From Sinorhizobium mexicanum (GTDB lineage Bacteria > Pseudomonadota > Alphaproteobacteria > Rhizobiales > Rhizobiaceae): a stretch of DNA of 64,000 nt. The stretch spans positions 186,001 to 250,000 of the forward strand of contig NZ_CP041241.1 of NCBI RefSeq assembly GCF_013488225.1, written 5' to 3'. Positions 45,771-54,900 of the stretch are shown here, in pieces. Numbering within the stretch: position 1 is the first letter of the stretch; the number at the start of each line of letters is the position of its first letter. Under the pieces are notes generated by a model that searched no databases, was not told where the DNA came from, and worked only from the letters and a program-made list of their open reading frames with translations. A program made the position numbers and the translations under genes.

Positions 45771-45864
45771 AGTCCCTCCGCATGGCAGCCGGGTGCTGTC
45801 GGTCTTCGGAAGAGTGGCCTGGGAGGCCCGGCTGTTGCCGGACTAGGCCCGCGTGGAGGATATC

Positions 45865-47193
45865 ATGATCGCACAACATTCCGCGGAGGTCCGCGGCAAG
45901 ACACCGCTCTATCGGCATCTCTATGTCCAGGTCCTCGCGGCGATCGCCGCAGGCATCCTGCTCGGGCATTTCTATCCGGATGTCGGCACCGAACTCAAAC
46001 CGCTGGGCGATGCCTTCATCAAGCTCGTCAAGATGATCATCGCGCCGGTCATCTTCCTGACGGTCGCGACCGGTATTGCCGGCATGACCGATCTTGCCAA
46101 GGTCGGGCGCGTCGCCGGCAAGGCGATGATCTACTTCCTGACCTTCTCGACGCTCGCGCTCGTCGTCGGTCTGATCGTCGCTAATGTGGTGCAGCCTGGT
46201 TCCGGCATGCATATCGATCCGGCCTCGCTCGATATGAAGGCGGTCTCCACCTATACCGAAAAGGCGCATGAACAGTCGGTCACCGGCTTTCTCATGAACA
46301 TCGTTCCGACGACGTTGGTCAGTGCTTTCGCCGAGGGCGACATCCTGCAGGTGCTGTTCATCTCGGTCCTCTTCGGCATCGCGCTTGCCATGGTCGGCGA
46401 AAAAGGCCAGCCGGTGGTCGATTTCCTGCATGCGTTGACGCTGCCGATTTTCCGCCTGGTGGCGATCCTGATGAAGGCCGCTCCGATCGGCGCCTTCGGC
46501 GCGATGGCCTTCACCATCGGCAAGTACGGCGTGGCGTCGATCGCCAATCTCGCGATGCTGATCGGCACCTTCTATCTCACGTCGTTCCTCTTCGTCTTCA
46601 TCGTGCTTGGTGCGGTCGCGCGCTACAACGGCTTCTCGATCGTCGCGCTCATCCGCTACATCAAGGAAGAGCTGCTGCTCGTGCTCGGCACGTCCTCTTC
46701 GGAAGCGGCGCTGCCGGGCCTGATGAACAAGATGGAGAAGGCAGGCTGCAAGCGCTCGGTCGTCGGCCTCGTCATCCCGACCGGCTATTCCTTCAACCTC
46801 GACGGCACCAACATCTACATGACGCTTGCCGCGCTCTTTATCGCGCAGGCGACCGATATCCCGCTGTCGCTTGGTGACCAGATCCTGCTCCTGCTTGTCG
46901 CAATGCTGAGCTCGAAGGGCGCTGCCGGCATCACCGGCGCGGGCTTCATCACCCTTGCCGCAACGCTCTCGGTCGTCCCCTCGGTACCGGTCGCCGGCAT
47001 GGCGCTGATCCTCGGCATCGACCGCTTCATGTCGGAGTGCCGCGCGCTCACCAATTTCGTCGGCAATGCTGTCGCGACGGTCGTGGTGGCGAAATGGGAA
47101 GGCGAACTGGATCAGGCGCAGCTCTCCGCCGCACTCGGCGGTGGAACACCTGCCGTCGAGACGATCCCGGCGGCGATCCAGCCCGCCGAATAA
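45865..47193 (+). CDS. dctA: C4-dicarboxylate:proton symporter
   Basis: 442 aa, about 8 membrane helices plus two re-entrant hairpins, of the glutamate/dicarboxylate symporter family. Signatures: [40 protein letters not shown] (first hairpin), [19 protein letters not shown] and [17 protein letters not shown] (second hairpin). It takes up succinate, fumarate and malate, which fuel bacteroids in symbiosis. GGAGG lies 6 nt before the ATG at 45865; an upstream GTG (45853) is rejected. It is transcribed from the sigma-54 promoter and followed by a strong terminator. Confidence 0.97.
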   Translation: MIAQHSAEVRGKTPLYRHLYVQVLAAIAAGILLGHFYPDVGTELKPLGDAFIKLVKMIIAPVIFLTVATGIAGMTDLAKVGRVAGKAMIYFLTFSTLALVVGLIVANVVQPGSGMHIDPASLDMKAVSTYTEKAHEQSVTGFLMNIVPTTLVSAFAEGDILQVLFISVLFGIALAMVGEKGQPVVDFLHALTLPIFRLVAILMKAAPIGAFGAMAFTIGKYGVASIANLAMLIGTFYLTSFLFVFIVLGAVARYNGFSIVALIRYIKEELLLVLGTSSSEAALPGLMNKMEKAGCKRSVVGLVIPTGYSFNLDGTNIYMTLAALFIAQATDIPLSLGDQILLLLVAMLSSKGAAGITGAGFITLAATLSVVPSVPVAGMALILGIDRFMSECRALTNFVGNAVATVVVAKWEGELDQAQLSAALGGGTPAVETIPAAIQPAE

Positions 47194-47230
47194 GCTGCCT
47201 CCCAGGGCAAGACCGCAGTCTTGCGGTGTG

Positions 47231-47264
47231 GCGCGGTCTGGTTGTCCAGGCCGCGCTCTTTTTT
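47231..47264 (+). terminator. rho-independent terminator of dctA
   Basis: GCGCGGTCTGG-TTGT-CCAGGCCGCGC forms an 11-bp stem with one G-T pair, followed by TCTTTTTTT. It starts 37 nt after the dctA stop. Confidence 0.88.
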
Positions 47265-47429
47265 TGGCGCAAGGACTCCGCGCGTCGACCGTTGCGCAAG
47301 CCTCCGGCAGCTCGGGGAGGGGCGACGAGCTTACAGGCTTGCCGGCCATCTCCCTCACCACCTAATTAGCCCGCGCAGAACCTCGGGTGCCAGCCAAATT
47401 TAGAAAAGGCGAAAGCGAGCTTAGAACGG

Positions 47430-47861
47430 TCACCCGCTTACAGCCACCGTGTCGATGACGACGAAATCATGCGTGATCGTCGCGGTCTTGGCCAGCATCG
47501 CCGACGCCGAGCAGTATTTTTCCAGTGACAGCGCGACCGCGCGCTCCACCTTCTTCGCCGCGAGACCACGCCCCGTCACCACGAAGTGCATGTGAATGCG
47601 GGTAAAGACCCTCGGGTCCTGTTCGGCTCGCTCTGCGTCGAGCTCGACGGTGCAGTCTTCGACCGCCTCGCGGCCCTTTTCGAGGATGTGAATGACGTCA
47701 TAGGCCGAGCAGCCGCCGGCCCCGATCAGAACCAGTTCCATCGGGCTCGGCCCGGGCGTCCGCCCTTCCGGCCCTGAAGCCGTTCCGAATACGAGTTTGT
47801 GACCGCTCCCGGACTCGCCAACGAACGTCCGCTCTTCAACCCATTTGATTCGTGCTTTCAT
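47430..47861 (-). CDS. OsmC-family protein
   Basis: 143 aa from MKARIKWVEERTFVGES. The first redox Cys is in GAGGCSAYDVIHILEKG and the second in KYCSASAMLAKTA, as in OsmC/YhfA proteins that reduce organic hydroperoxides or bind small ligands. AAGGGA lies upstream; an in-frame ATG at 47891 has weaker support. It stands alone, convergent with dctA. The YhfA-like branch is suggested by its short length. Confidence 0.9.
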   Translation of the reverse strand: MKARIKWVEERTFVGESGSGHKLVFGTASGPEGRTPGPSPMELVLIGAGGCSAYDVIHILEKGREAVEDCTVELDAERAEQDPRVFTRIHMHFVVTGRGLAAKKVERAVALSLEKYCSASAMLAKTATITHDFVVIDTVAVSG

Positions 47862-48140
47862 GATTTTTCCCTTTGTCGCTGTGTCCATCATAACCGCCGG
47901 CGCTCACGGATTTCCAATAACCGGCAAAATTATGCTGCGGCCAGATCGTTGCTTCCTGCTTCCTTCGCCAACGTCGAATGAAACGTGCGCCGTGCAGGGA
48001 GAACATCGGATGATCGGTGGCGCAACGGCTCGGAATAATCACCGCCCATTGCGCCAACCGAGGCAGCTCGATTTTGGTCGACAGCTGGAACTAACGTCTG
48101 TGGGTTGGGGTTTCGTGCACTCGACCAAAGGAGTGCTTCC

Positions 48141-48320
48141 ATGGCCAAGAAAGCCGCCAGGCCAAGCAACGAGAGACCGGCCACCGGTTGCGGCAAAGCA
48201 GGCATTGCTGAATCTCTCGACCAGGCGAGCAGTCTCACCGATCCGCCAGCAGCGGCCCTCCTCGATGAGCTTGGCAAGCTTTGCGGCTCGGCGAAGGAAC
48301 GCTGCGCCAGGCTGAGCTAG
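48141..48320 (+). CDS. 59-aa hypothetical protein upstream of DNA ligase
   Basis: MAKKAARPSNERPATGCGKA... ending SAKERCARLS. AAGGAG lies 8 nt upstream of the ATG. It ends 12 nt before the DNA ligase gene, so it is probably its operon partner. Basic N-terminus, predicted helix in the second half; no known domain. Confidence 0.62.
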   Translation: MAKKAARPSNERPATGCGKAGIAESLDQASSLTDPPAAALLDELGKLCGSAKERCARLS

Positions 48321-48332
48321 CGGGGTTGGACG

Positions 48333-49427
48333 ATGGCTCTGCGCACGCGTGAAAGACCAACGAGGCGGGCGAAGGCACCGCGGCCGGCGCGTAAGGCAAG
48401 AACCACCGGCGCAGTCGCACCTGCCGGCCGCTTCGCCCTGCCCGTCAGCACCGCGCCGATGGAGGCGCGCTCTGCCCCGGAGCTCCCGGCTGATGGTGCA
48501 TGGCAGCACGAGCCGAAATGGGACGGTTTCCGCTGCCTGGCCTTCAAGTCCGGCGAAGAGGTCGATCTCCGCGCGAAATCCGGCAAACCGCTCGGGCGCT
48601 TCTTCCCGGAAGTCGTTGCCGTGCTGCGGCAGCTCGGCGCCGCACAGTTCGTGGTCGACGGCGAACTGGTAATCGAGGTCGATGGACGGCTTTCCTTCGA
48701 CGCGCTGCAGATGCGTCTGCATCCGGCGGCGAGCCGCGTTCGAAAGCTCTCGCAGGAGACGCCCGCCAAGCTCATCCTCTTCGATGTGCTGGTCGGCGCC
48801 GACGGCGCAATCCTCACGGGCGAGCCGCTCGTTGTCCGGCGAGCTGCGCTCGAAGCCTTCGCAAGGGAGAACGCCGTTACGGACAAGCTGGAGCTTTCGC
48901 CCTTCACGCTCGACAGGGAGGAAGCCGAGCGGTGGCTCACCGGGTGGGAAGCAGGCGCCACCGATGGCGTTGTCGCAAAAAACCTCGACGGCCCCTACGA
49001 ATGCGGAGCGCGCGCAATGGTGAAGGTCAAACGCCTGAAGACCGCCGATTGCGTCGTCGGCGGCTTCCGGTACGAAAGCGACAGCGCGGAGGTCGGCTCG
49101 CTCTTGCTCGGTCTTTACGACGCAGACGGAACGCTGAACCATGTCGGCTTCACCGCGACGATCTCCGACAAGGAGCGGCCTGCGCTGACGCGCCGGCTCG
49201 AGGGCCTGCGCGAACCACCGGGCTTTACCGGCAAGGCTCCCGGCGGACCCAGCCGTTGGAGCAGCGAGCGTAGCGGCGAATGGGAGCCGGTTCGTCCGGA
49301 ACTCGTCGTCGAGGTTCGGTTCGACCACGTCGGCAACCGGCGCTTTCGTCACGGTACAAAGTTGATGCGGTGGAGGCCGGACAAGGATCCGCGCCAGTGC
49401 ACTTACGAACAGATCCTACCGCGCTGA
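48333..49427 (+). CDS. ligC: ATP-dependent DNA ligase (LigC-type)
   Basis: 364 aa. A basic N-terminal tail (~45 residues) precedes the adenylation domain: motif I EPKWDGFR (adenylated Lys about 62), motif III FDVLVG, motif IV DGVVAKN and motif V KVKRLKTADC. An OB-fold domain (from about 245) ends HGTKLMRWRPDKDP. Stand-alone ligases of this kind act in non-homologous end joining or repair in rhizobia, sometimes with Ku. No ku gene is in this window. The symbol follows common alphaproteobacterial usage. Confidence 0.88.
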   Translation: MALRTRERPTRRAKAPRPARKARTTGAVAPAGRFALPVSTAPMEARSAPELPADGAWQHEPKWDGFRCLAFKSGEEVDLRAKSGKPLGRFFPEVVAVLRQLGAAQFVVDGELVIEVDGRLSFDALQMRLHPAASRVRKLSQETPAKLILFDVLVGADGAILTGEPLVVRRAALEAFARENAVTDKLELSPFTLDREEAERWLTGWEAGATDGVVAKNLDGPYECGARAMVKVKRLKTADCVVGGFRYESDSAEVGSLLLGLYDADGTLNHVGFTATISDKERPALTRRLEGLREPPGFTGKAPGGPSRWSSERSGEWEPVRPELVVEVRFDHVGNRRFRHGTKLMRWRPDKDPRQCTYEQILPR

Positions 49428-49454
49428 CGGCCGGGAAGCCGCTGGCCCGGGTCA

Positions 49455-50456
49455 TCACCTGAAGATGTAAATCGCGCCTCCAGCGTCGTCGGAAACGAGG
49501 ACGGAACCGTCGGGCGCTTCCTTGACGTCCACGGGCCGGCCGACGTCTCTGAGGAAAGTCGTTGCCGAGACCGGTCGGGCGCCCCGGAAGCGTACCCGCA
49601 CCACCTGATACCCGACCGGAACCGACCTGTTCCAGCTGCCGTGCTGGGCGACCAGAGCGTCACCGCCGAGACTGCGGAAGAAATGGATGCCGAGCGCCGC
49701 GACATGCGCCTGAAAGTCGAAGACGGGCGGGATCTGCCGCTCGGGCGGCGATGCGTCCTCAAATCCTTTGAGGCGCGTCTGGCCTCCAAAGTAGGGAAAA
49801 CCGTAAAAGCCGCCCGGGCGAAGCGCGTTGAGCTCGTCGGGCGGGACATCGTCGCCCATACGGTCGGCGCCGTTGTCGGTAAAGAACATGGTCCCGCCGC
49901 GCCAGTCGAAGCCCACCGAATTGCGCACACCCCATGCGACGCGCCGAAGATCGGAACCGTCCTGGTTCATGCTGACGATCGTGCCTTGCTGCCCGCGCGG
50001 CCGGCAAATATTGCAGGGCGATCCCAACGAGACGTAGAGCCGGGAATCGGGGCCGACGGCGATATAGCGATAACTATGGGCTCCCGAGTTCGGCAGGTCT
50101 CGGCGAATATCACGCCTGCCGCTCAGATCGCCCCCGCGCCCGATGTCGAACACGGTTACGCTGTCTCTCGAAGCGACGAACAGACGACCGCCGGAGCATG
50201 CGACTCCGTTCGCAGCGGAGAAACCCGAGGCGACCCGCCGGGCTCCGCCGCCGGACAACGGCACGGCATAGACCGAGGAACCCTTGGTTCCGACGAACAC
50301 GATGTCGCCGCAGACCGCCATTTCGCGCGCGGCGGGAACGCGGGCGAGCAGGGCGGCCCGTGCCGGGCCGAGAGCCACGCCGGAGGCGAGCGCTGCCAGC
50401 GCGAGAAACCGCATTCGAGCGCAGAGAAATCCGGCCTTTAGGGAAAAGACGTCCAT
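49455..50456 (-). CDS. PQQ-dependent sugar/sorbosone dehydrogenase-like beta-propeller protein
   Basis: 333 aa. The N-terminus has a hydrophobic signal (MRFLALAALASGVALGPARA after a 14-residue leader); GGAGGG precedes the ATG at 50456. The mature protein has blade-like repeats (VGPDSRLYVSLGSPCNICRP, GFDWRGGTMFFTDNGADRMGDD, GGFYGFPYFGGQ, ALVAQHGSWNRS, PDGSVLVSDDAGGAIY) typical of soluble-type glucose/sorbosone dehydrogenases. It probably oxidises a sugar in the periplasm; PQQ dependence is inferred from the family. Monocistronic. Confidence 0.83.
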   Translation of the reverse strand: MDVFSLKAGFLCARMRFLALAALASGVALGPARAALLARVPAAREMAVCGDIVFVGTKGSSVYAVPLSGGGARRVASGFSAANGVACSGGRLFVASRDSVTVFDIGRGGDLSGRRDIRRDLPNSGAHSYRYIAVGPDSRLYVSLGSPCNICRPRGQQGTIVSMNQDGSDLRRVAWGVRNSVGFDWRGGTMFFTDNGADRMGDDVPPDELNALRPGGFYGFPYFGGQTRLKGFEDASPPERQIPPVFDFQAHVAALGIHFFRSLGGDALVAQHGSWNRSVPVGYQVVRVRFRGARPVSATTFLRDVGRPVDVKEAPDGSVLVSDDAGGAIYIFR

Positions 50457-50539
50457 CGGCGCCCTCCGAATACAAGCTGAATTTGCCGGAGGAACTGGAG
50501 CGGCTCATTCCCGTTTCAAGCCGCAGCCTGCTGCTGGCT

Positions 50540-50632
50540 ATCCTTACATCGCAGCCGATTTAAGGATAAAACATGCAGCAATTCAAAGTGCTAAAGATTT
50601 TTGCGCGTCCGATAAGACGCGCGACGCTGTAG
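50540..50632. repeat. RIME-like mosaic element, copy 5
   Basis: Reverse orientation: ATCCTTACATCGCAGCCGAT ... AAACATGCAG, CAATTCAAAGTGCTAAAG and module A variant ending GCGACGCTGTAG. Upstream of two genes that diverge at 50456 and 50702. Confidence 0.82.
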
Positions 50633-50701
50633 GCCTCACGGCGAAGTGATCCCGTGATGCTGAGCCCATGGTCGGCTCAACTGCCCAAGAGGTGAGATGT
50701 G

Positions 50702-51076
50702 ATGCCCGTCTCCTCGATAAAAGCGATACTCGGATTCGAGGCACTGCTGTTTGCTGCCGCCTCACTTGTCCACGCCGGCATCCTGTTCGGCGGCTACGAA
50801 CATTCGCGCGCCGCGACTGCCGAGGGCGTGATTGCGGCAGTCCTGGTCCTTGGCCTGCTGGCTTGCATCGGCGTGCCGGGGCGGACGCGCCTCATCGCCC
50901 TCGTGGTTCAGGCGTTTGCGCTACTCGGGACATTGGTCGGCGCCTTCACCATCACCGTCGGGATCGGTCCGCAGACCGCGGCCGACAAGACATTCCACAT
51001 CATCCTGCTCGTGATTCTGGTCGTCGGTCTCGTCGTGATTTTCAGATCCGGACGCGTTGGGCATGGAGCATCCTGA
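50702..51076 (+). CDS. hypothetical four-span membrane protein
   Basis: 124 aa starting MPVSSIKAILGFEALLFAAA. Four hydrophobic segments at about residues 7-27, 42-58, 65-86 and 98-115. AGAGGTGAG lies upstream of the ATG (a GTG one codon earlier is possible). No family is recognised with certainty. It stands alone between RIME-like copies. Confidence 0.7.
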   Translation: MPVSSIKAILGFEALLFAAASLVHAGILFGGYEHSRAATAEGVIAAVLVLGLLACIGVPGRTRLIALVVQAFALLGTLVGAFTITVGIGPQTAADKTFHIILLVILVVGLVVIFRSGRVGHGAS

Positions 51077-51401
51077 AGGCACTCAGATAGCTTGTCAGCG
51101 GCGACGAGCCTCCCCCTTGATTTAAACGCCTTCTTCCCTCGTCACCTATGTGGAATGACGTATCCGCAGCGCAGCGCGACTGGCGGATGATCACTGCGGC
51201 GGGCGTGGAAAGCCGGCGGGAAACCGTCTGTATCCTCTTCAAAAATCAGTGGACGGCGGTTGCCGGCAGGCAAAAGGCCGCAGTTGTGTGCGGCATTTTC
51301 CTGAAGAAAAAGTACCGCCGCCGGGAACCTATTCGTGTATCATGCATTCCGTCTTTGCCCGCAATCTATCGATTGCGTGCTGCTCGCGTCTCGGCTGCCT
51401 A

Positions 51402-51504
51402 CTGCATGTCTCCTTAGATCGATGTCGATTTAAGGACAGGGACATGCAGCAATTCAAAGGGCTACAGCGACCGTTACGCGTCCGAAAAGACGCGCGGCGC
51501 TGTA
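51402..51504. repeat. RIME-like mosaic element, copy 6
   Basis: Reverse orientation: ACTGCATGTCTCCTTAGATC ... GACATGCAG, CAATTCAAAGGG, then CTACAGCGACCGTTACGC and the complement to GGCGCTGTAG. All modules present. Confidence 0.85.
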
Positions 51505-51577
51505 GGAGCATCGTATTTCGTAACCGACAGAATTGGCCATTCGCGTTTCCCGATTTACACATTCTGAGGAGACACAA

Positions 51578-51961
51578 ATGACGAATTTCCTGCCCGCCCT
51601 TTACGAAGGGCACGCCCCGATCACCCTGCAAAATCTGTTTCGAGACGCACTCGAGGCCTATGACGACTGGGATGAGGGGATGCCGGAACCGATCGTACCC
51701 TACGAAGGCAACGTCCTGCCGATCGGCGACGTTTTCGACTGGATGAAACCTTGCACCGATATCATGCCCGCCAACATGCTCGGTATCGTCACCGACCGGC
51801 TGAGCAAGCCATGGAGCGGCCGCGGACCGCTTGACGAGATGCCCTTTTCCACTGCCGCCCGCGTCATGTCCGTTCTGGTCAGGCGCCGGCTGAGGCGCTT
51901 CGGGCGCGGTTCGATCGAAGCTTTCGTCGACCGCTTCAATCAGCCGCTTCACGCTGAGTGA
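51578..51961 (+). CDS. hypothetical 127-aa protein
   Basis: Starts MTNFLPALYEGHAPITLQNL after GAGGAGACACAA, a good ribosome site. Acidic first half (FRDALEAYDDWDEGMPEP), then a basic end (VMSVLVRRRLRRFGRGSIEA). No signal peptide or membrane span. No family is recognised. The strong ribosome site and balanced composition support it. Confidence 0.75.
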   Translation: MTNFLPALYEGHAPITLQNLFRDALEAYDDWDEGMPEPIVPYEGNVLPIGDVFDWMKPCTDIMPANMLGIVTDRLSKPWSGRGPLDEMPFSTAARVMSVLVRRRLRRFGRGSIEAFVDRFNQPLHAE

Positions 51962-52149
51962 CAGTACGGAACCCGGATTGCACAAACAGCGCGGCCGTCA
52001 TGCCGCGCTGTTTCGTTGTCCGGCTGTCAGCGTTTGCCGATGTGGGCCCGCAGCGCCGTCACCGCACGACGGAGAGTTCTTTCCTTTCATTCTATGCCGT
52101 AAGATAGGGTGAGGGGAGCGCCAGGCCATGCGTAATTCCCCAGCGCCGA

Positions 52150-52192
52150 CTACAGCGCCGCGCGTCTTATCAGCGGCGCGAAGCACCAGTAG
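52150..52192. repeat. RIME module A, isolated and degenerate
   Basis: CTACAGCGCCGCGCGTCTTA followed by a degraded arm (GGCGCGAAGCACCAGTAG). Module B is missing. It lies just before the LacI gene. Confidence 0.7.
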
Positions 52193-52243
52193 GCGAGAAG
52201 AGGCAGCGGCGAGCGTTGCCGATGGGCTAGATTGGGGCGGGGT

Positions 52244-53311
52244 GTGGCGTCGTCCAACGACAGCGAAGTCAGGAATCGATCGCGCCGTGGCAGCGGCCGC
52301 CCGACGCTCGCGGATGTTGCGGGTCTCGCCGGCGTCGGCAGCATCACCGTTTCCCGCGCGCTACGCGATCCCGAGCGCGTGTCGCCGGAGTTGCGCCAGC
52401 GCATCGCCGCGGCAGTCAATAAGCTCGGATACGTGCCGAACCCGAGCGCGCGTGCGCTGGCCTCGGCGCGCGCCGATGTCATCGGGGTGCTCGTTCCGTC
52501 ACTGACGAACAATGTCTTTTCCGAAGTCTTGCGCGGCATCCACGACGGCCTGGGGGACTGCCCGCTGCAGATCCAGTTCGGCAACACGCATTATTCCGGC
52601 GAGGAGGAGGAGCGACTGCTGAGGGTCTTCCTCGGGCAGCGTCCATCGGCGCTGATCGTTTCCGGCATAGATCAGGGGCCGAAGACGCGGCAGATGCTGG
52701 AAGAGGCAGGCTGTCCGGTCGTGCAGATCATGGAGATCGGGCCGGACCCGGTCGACATGATGATCGGCTTCTCCCATCTGGATGCTGGCAAGGCAGTGGC
52801 GCAGCACCTGATCGATGTCGGCTGCAAGCGCATAGGATTTCTGGGCGCCCGCATGGATCCGCGCTCGCGTCGGCGCCTCGCAGGTTATGAGGCGGTGATG
52901 CGCGAAGCCGGTCGCTTCGATGCAGCACTCGTGACGACAACCATTTCGCCCTCCAGCGTTTCGATGGGGGTAGGCCTTTTTCACAAGGCGCTCGAAAAAA
53001 CCCCGGATCTCGACGCGGTCATCTGCAACAATGACGACGTGGCGCTCGGCGTGCTCTTCGCCTGCCATCGCGCAGGCTTGCAGGTTCCGGCTCAAATCAG
53101 CATAGCCGGCTTCAACGACCTTGAAATGATGGAGGTCGCGTCGCCTTCCATTACCAGCGTGCGCACCCCCCGATACGAAATCGGACGCCGTGCCATCGCC
53201 ATGGCGCGTGCCGCTATTGCCGGCGAGCGGCCACGGCGAACCGTCGTGGATCTCGGCTTCGAGTTGAAAGTTCGCGAGAGCACGACGCTTCCCGCGAAAC
53301 CCGCGATCTGA
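52244..53311 (+). CDS. LacI-family regulator (GntR-I-like) of the ribose-type importer
   Basis: About 355 aa. HTH RPTLADVAGLAGVGSITVSR, hinge YVPNPSARALASARADVIGV, effector domain to the end (DAVICNNDDVALGVLFACH, ISIAGFNDLEMMEVASPSI). It resembles gluconate-type LacI members. The start is uncertain: GTG at 52244 after a G-rich stretch, or TTG at 52232. It precedes the ABC importer genes on the same strand, with a perfect 14-bp operator palindrome 39 nt after its stop, so it probably represses the importer. Confidence 0.9.
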   Translation: MASSNDSEVRNRSRRGSGRPTLADVAGLAGVGSITVSRALRDPERVSPELRQRIAAAVNKLGYVPNPSARALASARADVIGVLVPSLTNNVFSEVLRGIHDGLGDCPLQIQFGNTHYSGEEEERLLRVFLGQRPSALIVSGIDQGPKTRQMLEEAGCPVVQIMEIGPDPVDMMIGFSHLDAGKAVAQHLIDVGCKRIGFLGARMDPRSRRRLAGYEAVMREAGRFDAALVTTTISPSSVSMGVGLFHKALEKTPDLDAVICNNDDVALGVLFACHRAGLQVPAQISIAGFNDLEMMEVASPSITSVRTPRYEIGRRAIAMARAAIAGERPRRTVVDLGFELKVRESTTLPAKPAI

Positions 53312-53336
53312 CCGCGGCTCAGCGAGAATGCGCCGC

Positions 53337-53365
53337 TTTACAATGCCTGTTGGTAGCGCTACCAT
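53337..53365 (+). promoter_or_regulatory. promoter with overlapping LacI-type operator
   Basis: TTTACA (53337-53342) and TACCAT (53360-53365), 17 nt apart, form a sigma-70-like promoter. The perfect palindrome TGGTAGCGCTACCA (53351-53364) covers the spacer end and the -10 element, as expected for a LacI-family operator that blocks polymerase. It is the likely promoter of the sugar ABC operon starting at 53706. Confidence 0.75.
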
Positions 53366-53500
53366 TCCAGCTTGTGACGTTTCGGGAGGAGACCTGTCTG
53401 ACGTCACCGGACTCGCGTATCGACATGTCGTGCCGGATTGGCAACGAACGCAGGTGCTGCCTGCGGCGAATGCTCGACGTCTAGAGCCTTGTGCGTTCTA

Positions 53501-53601
53501 CTGCATGTTTCCTTAAATCGCAGCCGATTCAAGGATGAAAACATGCAGCACTTAAAAGGGCTAAAGCGTCCTTTGCGCGTCTGAGACGCGCGGCGCTGGA
53601 G
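53501..53601. repeat. RIME-like mosaic element, copy 7
   Basis: Reverse orientation: CTGCATGTTTCCTTAAATCG ... AAAACATGCAG, CACTTAAAAGGG, then CTAAAGCGTCCTTTGCGCGT and the arm ending GCGCTGGAG. It sits in the untranslated leader between the promoter at 53337 and the binding-protein gene. Confidence 0.82.
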
Positions 53602-53705
53602 TGAACGCACAAGGACGCTTTTCGGGATTCCACCCAAAGCGGGATGCTCCAACGGCCCCTGTTTCGATACCCCGTCCCGACATAACCACAATGGGAGGGA
53701 ATTCG

Positions 53706-54830
53706 ATGACCAGAACATTCGTCAGCGGCATTCTCGCGGCCGCTGCGCTCACGTTTCTATCGACGACAGCCTATGCCGAACCCGAAGTCGTCAGCGGTCC
53801 CGCAGCCGAACCGGGCTGTTTCGTGCCATGGACGGCCCAAACGAAGTTCTTCAAGTTCCCGAAAAAGGACGGGCCATATCGGATCGCGCTCGCCAATGGC
53901 TTCATCGCCAATACATGGCGCATCCAGATGATCCAGACCGCCAAGGCCTACGCGGCGCAGCCGGACGTTGCCGCCAAGCTCAAGGAGTTCAAGGTCGTTT
54001 CCACCGGCGAGGACGTGCCGGCGCAGATATCGGCCATCAACAACTTCATCGATTCCGGTTATGACGCGATCGTCGTCAACGCCCAGAACCCGACCGCCTT
54101 CGGGCCGGTCATCAAGCGTGCCAAGGAAGCCGGCGTGGTCCTGGTCGCCTTCGACAACATTCTCGACACCGAGGACGCCATCAACGTCAACGTCGACCAG
54201 AAGGGTCTCGGCATCCTCTGGGCGAAATGGCTTGCCCAGCATCTTCCGGACGGCGGCAAAGTCCTCGAGGTGCGTGGTGTCGCCGGTACGTCGGTCGATA
54301 CAGACCGCCACAACGGCATCCACGAAACTTTTGCGTCGACCGGCAAGAAATGGGACGTCGTCGAGGTGATCGGCAAGTGGGACGACCCGACAGCGCAGAA
54401 GGCGACCGCCGATGCGATCGCTGTGCACAAGACCTTTGACGGCATCACCGCACAGGGCGGCGATACCGGCGTGGTGCAGGCGATGATCGACGCCGGCCAT
54501 CCCTTCGTTCCGTTCGGCGGCGAGACCGAGAACGGCTTCCGGAAGTTCTGTGCCAAGCATGCCGGCGAGGGGCTGAAGTGCTCGTCGGCCGGCACCGGCC
54601 CGGCTCAGGTTGCCGTCGCCATCAAGACGGCGATCGCTGCACTCGAGGGACAGGTGGTGCCGCAGTCGATCAAGCTGCCGTTGGCAATCGTCGAGGATCC
54701 GAACTTCAAGGAAGGGCAGGATTTCTATCCCGATCAGTCCGACAACTTCTTCGTCGGCAATGCCTTCCCCACCTGCGGCATCAACTTTACCGCCCAGGAG
54801 ATCATGGGGCAGACGAAGGAAAACCAGTAG
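53706..54830 (+). CDS. sugar ABC transporter substrate-binding protein (RbsB-like)
   Basis: 374 aa. Signal peptide MTRTFVSGILAAAALTFLST to cleavage near AYA-EP. Mature part is a periplasmic binding protein 4 (ribose/galactose-type) fold: YRIALANGFIANTWRIQMIQ, FIDSGYDAIVVNAQNPTAF, GVVLVAFDNILD, DGITAQGGDTGVVQAM. GGGAGGG lies 6 nt before the ATG. It has Cys residues at the N- and C-terminal parts that might form a disulfide. First gene of a four-gene importer operon; the sugar is unknown. Confidence 0.92.
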   Translation: MTRTFVSGILAAAALTFLSTTAYAEPEVVSGPAAEPGCFVPWTAQTKFFKFPKKDGPYRIALANGFIANTWRIQMIQTAKAYAAQPDVAAKLKEFKVVSTGEDVPAQISAINNFIDSGYDAIVVNAQNPTAFGPVIKRAKEAGVVLVAFDNILDTEDAINVNVDQKGLGILWAKWLAQHLPDGGKVLEVRGVAGTSVDTDRHNGIHETFASTGKKWDVVEVIGKWDDPTAQKATADAIAVHKTFDGITAQGGDTGVVQAMIDAGHPFVPFGGETENGFRKFCAKHAGEGLKCSSAGTGPAQVAVAIKTAIAALEGQVVPQSIKLPLAIVEDPNFKEGQDFYPDQSDNFFVGNAFPTCGINFTAQEIMGQTKENQ

Positions 54831-54900
54831 AGGTCCTTCCTGATCCGCATGTCGCGTTCAGGCGCGGCATGCGCGAAAATTGCGGTAGCCGAGGCGACGG

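Noticed and set aside
49455..50456. Glucose dehydrogenase of the quinoprotein GDH-B type
   Set aside because: The general fold fits, but specific identity cannot be claimed; kept as sorbosone/sugar dehydrogenase-like.
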